A stretch of DNA of 64,000 nt from positions 1-64,000 of the forward strand of contig NZ_JACYTN010000006.1 in the NCBI RefSeq assembly GCF_014841135.1, read 5' to 3'. The DNA comes from Paenibacillus arenosi (GTDB lineage Bacteria; Bacillota; Bacilli; Paenibacillales; Paenibacillaceae). Position numbers and translations under genes: made by a program. Shown here piece by piece: positions 57,778-64,000 of this stretch (position 1 is the first letter of the stretch; each line of letters begins with the position of its first letter). The notes below the pieces were generated by a model, which saw nothing but the letters and a program-made list of their open reading frames with translations, had not been told where the DNA came from and did not search any database.

Positions 57778-59274
57778 ATGATTATCGGTATCGATCTCGG
57801 AACTACTTTCTCGGCCGCCGCTTATGTGGATAAAGATGGAATTCCAGTCATTATACCAAACCGTGAAGGCAAACGAACATCCCCGTCCGTTATTTTATTT
57901 GAACAATCTGTGCCGGTTGTTGGGAGCAAAGCAAAAGACGAAGCACTCAATGATCCACTTAATGTGGTGCAATTTGTGAAGCGCCAAATCGGCAATACGA
58001 GTTATTCCTTTTTAAATGAGGCTGGCGAGGCATACAGCCCTGAAGAACTGTCCGCAATTATACTTAAACGTCTAAAGCAAGATGCGGAAGACCATTTGGG
58101 AACTTCTATTCACCATGCTGTCATTACCGTACCTGCCTACTTTGATGATGTGCAGCGCAAAGCAACGAAAGATGCAGGTAAAATAGCTGGCTTGAACGTC
58201 GTGAAAATATTGAACGAACCCACTGCTGCTGCACTAGCCTATGGCATCTCTCAGCAATCGGAAGATCAAGATGTGATGGTGTTCGATCTTGGTGGTGGTA
58301 CATTCGATGTAACGATTATGAGTATATCCAATAAGGAGATTATCATTAAGGCTACTGGCGGTGATCGCAATCTTGGAGGCTTTGACTTTGACAATAAAAT
58401 TATCGAATACGTACATAATCAATTTTTGCAAATGCATCAAATTGATCTGTATGATGACCCAGTAGCTTTGCAACAGCTAAGAGAAATGGCAGAAGAATGT
58501 AAGAAGTCGCTCTCCATATACCCTGAATCCAGCTTTATGCTGAGCAGTCAAGGTAAGACATTGAGAGTCGCATTGACTCGGGATAGCTTTGTAGAGATGA
58601 TTCGACCGCTCTTGAATCGCACTAGCATTGTGATGCGTAATGTATTACAAGATTCTGGAATGGAATGGGCGGACCTTGAGAAAATACTGCTCGTTGGCGG
58701 ATCAACACGCATTCCTGCTGTACGAGAATGGATTCTGGAAACTTCAGGAATTGTACCATCCGATGAATTACATCCAGATGAAGTCGTTGCCTTGGGTGCT
58801 GCTATCCAGGCAGACTTGCTGAACGATAAGCAATCTCGCATGATGCTCAAACCAGCTGTTGTAGACGTTAACTCCCATAGTCTCGGCATTATCTCATTAG
58901 ATCCACAACATCGTGAACAAAACTCGATTATTTTGCCGCGGAACACACCTATTCCGGCGAAAAAGAGCGATGTATTTATTACGATGGAAGACCGGCAGGA
59001 CAATGTATCCATCGTCGTAACCGAAGGTGAAGACACAGATCCTAATTATGTGAGAGTTATCGGTCAATCTACGATTCAACTAGATAGACCACCAAAAGGC
59101 CACGAGATACGAGTTACGTTATCTTACGATGCAGATGGCATTGTACATGTTACTGCGCAAGATGAGCAAACCGGCAAAGACATGGGCGAATTTATGATTG
59201 ATCGCAAGTCGAATCTTTCAGAGCCTGCCATCGAAGACAAGACAAGACGGTTTACGGACTTAACTATAAACTAA
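57778..59274 (+). CDS. Hsp70-family chaperone, short form
   Basis: Starting at ATG 57778 (GGAAAGGAAG upstream), the 498-residue protein has a full actin-like ATPase (IIGIDLGTTFSAAAYV, VITVPAYFDDVQRKATKDAG, NEPTAAALAYG, VFDLGGGTFDVTIM, ILLVGGSTRIPAVREW). A substrate-binding beta subdomain follows at about 385-485 (NTPIPAKKSDVFITMEDRQDNVSIVVTEGE). The C-terminal helical lid of DnaK (about 100 residues) is missing. It is not in a grpE-dnaJ context but begins an operon with a J-like and a multi-AAA gene, implying a specialised chaperone. Confidence 0.93.
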   Translation: MIIGIDLGTTFSAAAYVDKDGIPVIIPNREGKRTSPSVILFEQSVPVVGSKAKDEALNDPLNVVQFVKRQIGNTSYSFLNEAGEAYSPEELSAIILKRLKQDAEDHLGTSIHHAVITVPAYFDDVQRKATKDAGKIAGLNVVKILNEPTAAALAYGISQQSEDQDVMVFDLGGGTFDVTIMSISNKEIIIKATGGDRNLGGFDFDNKIIEYVHNQFLQMHQIDLYDDPVALQQLREMAEECKKSLSIYPESSFMLSSQGKTLRVALTRDSFVEMIRPLLNRTSIVMRNVLQDSGMEWADLEKILLVGGSTRIPAVREWILETSGIVPSDELHPDEVVALGAAIQADLLNDKQSRMMLKPAVVDVNSHSLGIISLDPQHREQNSIILPRNTPIPAKKSDVFITMEDRQDNVSIVVTEGEDTDPNYVRVIGQSTIQLDRPPKGHEIRVTLSYDADGIVHVTAQDEQTGKDMGEFMIDRKSNLSEPAIEDKTRRFTDLTIN

Positions 59275-59290
59275 GCAGAGGTCGAGGTAC

Positions 59291-60565
59291 ATGTCGAGTA
59301 CAAATTTTTATAAAGAGTTGGAGTTGGATCCTACTCTGCCAGATCAAGAACTGGATCGGTCATTAAAAGATGTCCATCGCAAGTGGCAAACACGCATCAA
59401 TGCTCCTTCATTGGAACGACGACAAGAAGCGGAACGGATGATTCAATTGATTGAGGCAGCGAAGCCCGTTCTATTGGATTCTACCAAGCGTAAGCAGTAT
59501 GACGCTTCCATGTTGGCTGCACAAACGATTGAGAGACATTCGCCCGTAGAATCGTCCGTTACTTATGAAGTGTTGAGTGAAGGAACTGCTCATGCTCCTA
59601 GTACACAACATGGAACAAGCTATCGTTCGGCAAATCAAGTGAATGAGCAATACGAGGAAGACGAACCACTTACACCAATTGAGATTCTAATAGAAAAAGC
59701 TGCAGAATATACGGAAAATGAACGTTATTTTGAAGCAATAAAGATAGCAAATGAAGCGAAAGCAATTGATAGCAACGATGCTAGAGTGTACGCCGAACTC
59801 GCTTGGGCTCATCATGGAACGGAACAAACAGATAAGGCTATCACCGAAATAAAGCGGGCCATTGAACTGAACCCGTATTTCGCAGGACACTACTATAGTT
59901 TATCTGTCTTTTATAATGAACATCCGGTGTTAAACGATGGAGAATGTCTGCGGCTGAGTCAACAATGGCTGCGTGAGGCTTTGAGAAGAGATCCAGAGGA
60001 TTTCTCTTTCCGCTTTCATCAAGCTTATATCCATCGACGGAATGAGCAATATGAAGATGCACTTCCTATTCTAGAAGATATTTATCGTAATTGGACAGAT
60101 GAGCAAGCAGATGACTCCGACTTTGATTTCAATGATCTAAAAGATCAGCTTGCCTTAATTCATTACAATTTAGGGCAAAAATACGCCAAATATAGCAAGA
60201 AGACAAAAGAAGACTTCTATATTCGAAAGGAAGACGTAGACCAAGCATTTTATCATCAAATCCAAGCCTTGAAGTATGTAGTGGATAGTAACCAGCGTGC
60301 AGAAATCGATCTAGCCATTCGATACATAGAAAAATCGAAGCAGCGTATCTTTTTCGGTTCACGGTTCTCATCTAACATCAAGATTCCTATATTTCTTATT
60401 GTTTTTGCTATTATTGGACAACCGAATCTTAACACTGTCGGTTATTTCGGTGCTGCCATTCTTGTCTTGAGTGCTATATTGAACTACATTCCAAAATGGA
60501 AATACGATCAAATACACTATAAAGAGCCCTGCAAGAAACATAGAAACTGCAGATGCTCCTGCTAA
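59291..60565 (+). CDS. J-like/TPR membrane protein, HPD motif absent
   Basis: Residues 1-75 read like a J domain (FYKELELDPTLPDQELDRSLKDVHRKWQTR; EAERMIQLIEAAKPVLLDSTKRKQYDASM). The HPD tripeptide that stimulates Hsp70 is absent; the loop reads INAPSLERRQ. TPR-like repeats span about 135-330 (AKAIDSNDARVYAELAWAHHGTEQTDKAITEIKRAIELNPYFAGHYYSL). Near the C-terminus lies a hydrophobic hairpin (IPIFLIVFAIIGQPNLNTVGYFGAAILVLSAI), ending in a Cys-rich tail (CKKHRNCRCSC). It starts 16 bases after the Hsp70 stop, behind GAGGT. Confidence 0.82.
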   Translation: MSSTNFYKELELDPTLPDQELDRSLKDVHRKWQTRINAPSLERRQEAERMIQLIEAAKPVLLDSTKRKQYDASMLAAQTIERHSPVESSVTYEVLSEGTAHAPSTQHGTSYRSANQVNEQYEEDEPLTPIEILIEKAAEYTENERYFEAIKIANEAKAIDSNDARVYAELAWAHHGTEQTDKAITEIKRAIELNPYFAGHYYSLSVFYNEHPVLNDGECLRLSQQWLREALRRDPEDFSFRFHQAYIHRRNEQYEDALPILEDIYRNWTDEQADDSDFDFNDLKDQLALIHYNLGQKYAKYSKKTKEDFYIRKEDVDQAFYHQIQALKYVVDSNQRAEIDLAIRYIEKSKQRIFFGSRFSSNIKIPIFLIVFAIIGQPNLNTVGYFGAAILVLSAILNYIPKWKYDQIHYKEPCKKHRNCRCSC

Positions 60566-60616
60566 AGCCGAACGAATTGCGACTATGATGAGGGCAAGAA
60601 AGGATGTTATTTACCT

Positions 60617-63600
60617 GTGAGCAGCAGCATCGTACCATTTGAATCATTTCGAAAAGAAATCGATAATCTGATAGCGCAGTTCCAATACAACGCAGCCTTA
60701 TCGCGATTCGAGGAGTTGAAAGACGCTTATCATTCCTACGCAGATATGTACGACCTGTATGCAAATGTGCTGCAGCATAATCAAGCAGGACTACAAGCTG
60801 TTGAAGCCGCACAGCAAGCGGTTCGTATGAATAAAGGCTGCATCGATTATCAAATTACACTTGGCCGCTGCTACGAGCAAATTCATTACGTTTCGGAAGC
60901 TACACAAATATATGAGCAAGTAGTGAGCCAGCATACTATGCATCGGGACGCTTTGCTCGGGCTTTGCCGAATTTCCTTCGCGACAGGTGAATATAACAAA
61001 GGAGTTGATTACGCTCAACTCGTATGCAGCATGCATCCAGAAGATGCAGAGGCATGGCAGTTGTACGGCAAATGCCTACTAAAGGCAAATGCCGCAAGTG
61101 ACCTACTCCTTTCATGCCTACATACTGCGTTATCGCTAGCTAGTCATGAAGAATTGGAATTTGAATTATTGAAAGCATTATATGAAGCAGGGCAGTACGA
61201 AGAGTGTCAGGTGAAATGCACAAGGATGCTGAGGAAATACCCGAATTCAAGTTATACGAATGAAGTTCGTCATTTGCTAATTCGCCTGAAAAACAATCCG
61301 CAGCGAACACAACAATCGGCACCTATTTTGAATTCACCATTACAAATTCATTTTGAAGAAATAAAGCAAACATTGCAGCACAAGCTGTATGACCAGAAAT
61401 CATATAGCGAAAAATTGTGCCAAGCCTTTATGCGACCTTTTATGATGCGTAGATCTGACACACAGCTTAAAAATGCTATTGTCATTAGCGGCCAGGAAGG
61501 AACGGGCAGGCACTATTCACTTCAACTTTTATCGCAAGAAATGGTCCGCAAAGGGTATTTGCAAGAAGAGGGCTATCACGAAATGGATCTCAGCCTGTAC
61601 GCTACACCCGATCAGATCGACTCTACTTTTCTATCGGATCTCTATGCTGCGTTAAATGGACATCCATCTATCATCGTGTTTAAAAACATAGAAAAGTGCC
61701 ACTCTATTGCCGTTCATTACATCAGTCAGCTTATTATTGATCATCGTCTTCAACTGGCTAAACGATATTTATTCGACCAAAAGACGACATCCTTGCTTCA
61801 AATAAGCGGGAATTTGACAGTGGCTACGGTTGACGACCTTTATCCCAACGGGAAATATTTTGTATTCGTTTCAGAAAAGGAACCGTCCACAGTGCTTTCT
61901 TATTTCCCTAATGAAGCCGCTCTAAAAATAATGGATATGCTTGCTACAAAGCCACTGTCTGACGAATCATTGGAGAAAATAACGAAGAAATATTTAAAAA
62001 AGTATATCTCTCAACATACAGGTCATGTACGTGTGCTAATGCCTTCGGACTCAACTATCCCACAACTTATCGTGGCTAGACACAGCAAGAAAAGAGGAGC
62101 GCATGGCATCAAATCGTATATCGAACAGCATATTTACGAACCATTTTTGGAACTTATGGTAAAAGGTCAATTGGAGAAAGAAGTAGTTCTTGATCTTAAT
62201 GCTAACGAGCAATTCGTACTAAAAATGGGGGCATTCATTCATGTGCTCGCTGCTAAGGACAACTTAGATTCGTCTTCTGCTCTAAAGGAAATACAGACCG
62301 AATGGAAGCAAATGATAGGTCTCGATTCTGTCAAAGCCATTATACAAGAACTAGAGGATCATCTGCGTATCCAGAAACTTCGTATCGAACAAGGCATGAT
62401 TGTGAAAAAACAAACGCTGCACATGGTGTTCACTGGCAACCCAGGTACAGGCAAGACGACTGTCGCTCGTTTAGTCGCGAAATATTTAAAAGCTTCCGGC
62501 TTCTTAAGCAGCGGTCATCTTATCGAATGCAGCCGTAATGACCTTGTCGGGCAATACCTTGGCCATACCGCTAAGCAGACGAATGATCTCATACAAGCTG
62601 CCAAAGGCGGCATTCTTTTTATCGATGAAGCGTATGCATTAGCTCGGGACAAGAACGATTCGTTCGGGATGGAAGCCGTAAATACGTTAGTGAAAGGGAT
62701 GGAAGATTATCGCGAAGACTTGGTCGTACTGTTTGCTGGCTACAAGAACGAAATGGAGCAGTTTTTGAAGAGCAATCCCGGCTTGCAATCTCGCATTAAT
62801 CTTAACGTAGATTTTCCTGACTATACGCCACAGGAGCTGTATGAGATTGCATGTACCATCGCCAAGGGTCACGGCTATAGCGTTGCTGAAGCTTGTCGGG
62901 AACCACTAACAGAACGATTCAGCGACCTTCAAATACCAGGCAAGAATGACTCCGGTAACGGGAGGCTGGCCCGCAATATTATTGAACAAGCGATCAAACG
63001 CCAGTCTCAGCGGCTTCTACGCGAGCTTACTACAGTTAGACAACACAGCGCTCTGCAAATGTCACAATTGTTAATAGAAGATTTCGAATTGGATCAGAAG
63101 CAAGAAGTCGATATCGAGCAAGTTCTGGCAGAGGTAGTTGGATTAGAAAATGTCAAAAATGTCGTACGACAGCTTGAACGACAGTTAATTGCTAATGAGA
63201 AGCGGAAGCAAGCTGGCTATCCCGTTCAAACATCCCAATCGTTGAATATGATCTTTACAGGCAATCCGGGTACAGGCAAAACAACGGTAGCACGTATCGT
63301 TAGTCAACTGCTCCAGCAGATGGGTGTTCTGTCCTCTGACAAAATTGTTGAGGTGGATCGCAGTCATCTCGTCGCAGAATATGTCGGACAAACGGCAGTA
63401 AAGACGACAGACGTATTTATGTCCGCTCTTGGCGGCGTGTTGTTTATTGATGAAGCATATGCGTTAGCAAGTGATGGCGGCAGCTTCGGCCAAGAAGCAA
63501 TTGATACACTAGTGAAGCTTATTGAAGAGCATCGCCATCATATTGTTGTTATATTGGCCGGATATGCATTGGAAATGAAGGATTTTTTGAAGAGCAATTC

Positions 63601-64000
63601 AGGCTTATCTTCCCGCTTCCCGCTCCACCTTCATTTTGACGACTATTCTATGGAAGAACTAACCGAAATTGCTGTTCGGATTGTGCATCAGAAAGGCTTT
63701 CAGATTACACCTGACGCACTGAAAGCACTCACGGTACAGCTTCGGTCGGAATCTCGGATTCGCGGAACCAACGCTGGTAACGGAAGACTCGCCCGCAATC
63801 TGATCGAACAAGCGATTCGCAAACAATCTGATCGCGTTTCTCGTATGGAAACCTATGAGAAAGAAGCCCTTATTATCATCGAACAAATAGATGTTGAGCC
63901 AGAGCAAAGACTAGATAAACCTGCATTCAACCTCGATGAGCAGCTGCAGCGCATCATAGGACTCGATCAGGTCAAACAGTTTATGCGCAGTATCCAAGCT
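60617..64000 (+). CDS. Giant multi-AAA (CbxX/SpoVK-type) ATPase, 3' end outside window
   Basis: One open frame of 1128 codons runs from GTG 60617 (AAAGGATG upstream) to the window edge. Residues 1-235 are TPR-like helical repeats. A degenerate ATPase module follows (about 280-460; SGQEGTGRHYS in place of a Walker A GKT). Then come two intact CbxX-type AAA modules, with Walker A GNPGTGKTT at residues 607 and 882 and Walker B FIDEAYAL at about 666 and 940. A third begins with IIGLDQVKQFM at about 1112. SpoVK, EccA and Rubisco activase CbbX share this AAA type. A remodelling motor working with the Hsp70 is inferred from the operon. Confidence 0.9.
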   Translation, partial: MSSSIVPFESFRKEIDNLIAQFQYNAALSRFEELKDAYHSYADMYDLYANVLQHNQAGLQAVEAAQQAVRMNKGCIDYQITLGRCYEQIHYVSEATQIYEQVVSQHTMHRDALLGLCRISFATGEYNKGVDYAQLVCSMHPEDAEAWQLYGKCLLKANAASDLLLSCLHTALSLASHEELEFELLKALYEAGQYEECQVKCTRMLRKYPNSSYTNEVRHLLIRLKNNPQRTQQSAPILNSPLQIHFEEIKQTLQHKLYDQKSYSEKLCQAFMRPFMMRRSDTQLKNAIVISGQEGTGRHYSLQLLSQEMVRKGYLQEEGYHEMDLSLYATPDQIDSTFLSDLYAALNGHPSIIVFKNIEKCHSIAVHYISQLIIDHRLQLAKRYLFDQKTTSLLQISGNLTVATVDDLYPNGKYFVFVSEKEPSTVLSYFPNEAALKIMDMLATKPLSDESLEKITKKYLKKYISQHTGHVRVLMPSDSTIPQLIVARHSKKRGAHGIKSYIEQHIYEPFLELMVKGQLEKEVVLDLNANEQFVLKMGAFIHVLAAKDNLDSSSALKEIQTEWKQMIGLDSVKAIIQELEDHLRIQKLRIEQGMIVKKQTLHMVFTGNPGTGKTTVARLVAKYLKASGFLSSGHLIECSRNDLVGQYLGHTAKQTNDLIQAAKGGILFIDEAYALARDKNDSFGMEAVNTLVKGMEDYREDLVVLFAGYKNEMEQFLKSNPGLQSRINLNVDFPDYTPQELYEIACTIAKGHGYSVAEACREPLTERFSDLQIPGKNDSGNGRLARNIIEQAIKRQSQRLLRELTTVRQHSALQMSQLLIEDFELDQKQEVDIEQVLAEVVGLENVKNVVRQLERQLIANEKRKQAGYPVQTSQSLNMIFTGNPGTGKTTVARIVSQLLQQMGVLSSDKIVEVDRSHLVAEYVGQTAVKTTDVFMSALGGVLFIDEAYALASDGGSFGQEAIDTLVKLIEEHRHHIVVILAGYALEMKDFLKSNSGLSSRFPLHLHFDDYSMEELTEIAVRIVHQKGFQITPDALKALTVQLRSESRIRGTNAGNGRLARNLIEQAIRKQSDRVSRMETYEKEALIIIEQIDVEPEQRLDKPAFNLDEQLQRIIGLDQVKQFMRSIQA

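Noticed and set aside
57778-64000. Interpretation of the Hsp70/J/AAA operon as an anti-phage defence system
   Set aside because: No nuclease, toxin or nucleotide-signalling domain is visible in the part present. SpoVK/CbxX-type AAA modules point to protein remodelling instead.

Overview
The window looks like chromosomal DNA of an endospore-forming Bacillota, most likely Paenibacillus or a close relative. The signs are intermediate GC, strong AGGAGG-type ribosome binding sites with many TTG and GTG starts, a T-box ahead of an ilv-leu cluster, a PerR-type box ahead of a catalase, a YfiT/bacillithiol-type DinB protein and a SpoVK-type AAA ATPase. The species assignment is inference; no rRNA or other marker gene is present.

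Layout. 1-1223: the 5' part of a group II intron (minus strand) with its reverse transcriptase cut at the YAD of the catalytic motif. 1400-7387: a four-gene sugar-nucleotide and glycosyltransferase operon (manC, a GDP-mannose-family SDR, two large glycosyltransferases with Lys/Arg-rich N-terminal tails), followed by an FkbM methyltransferase and a DUF1796 protein. 9139-15342: a LacI regulator, a DRE-TIM aldolase-like enzyme, a beta-lactamase-fold lipoprotein, and a divergent LysR/EamA pair. 15412-19148: a minus-strand group of Zn-ribbon protein, small coupled ORF, sensor kinase and leucyl aminopeptidase. 19393-27950: an alpha-glucan locus (KTSC-like, DUF4912, GH57-glycogen synthase fusion, nucleotidyltransferase with a decayed phosphomutase domain, GH15). 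28357: katA. 31187-39914: leuB, an inserted ECF sigma/anti-sigma pair, then leuA, ilvC, ilvN and ilvB behind a T-box. 40124-45173: small accessory genes, including two apparently truncated ones. 45251-50624: an S9 peptidase and two paralogous lipase-like hydrolases, the first broken by a 25-bp tandem duplication. 50803-51953: two paralogous beta-rich proteins of unknown role. 52101-56244: Nudix, peptidase E with a small coupled ORF, an amidohydrolase and a VanZ protein. 56358-64000: an MFS exporter and, divergently, an Hsp70 / J-like TPR / multi-AAA operon running off the window.

The best candidate for an undescribed system is the last operon. A short Hsp70, a membrane-anchored J-like protein without an HPD motif, and a giant protein with a TPR-like region, a degenerate ATPase and at least three CbxX/SpoVK-type AAA modules are co-directional and closely spaced. 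Second in interest are the glycosyltransferases with histone-like basic tails, the unusual alpha-glucan operon, and the tandem-repeat frameshift at 47723-47772, which could be a decay event or a reversible switch.
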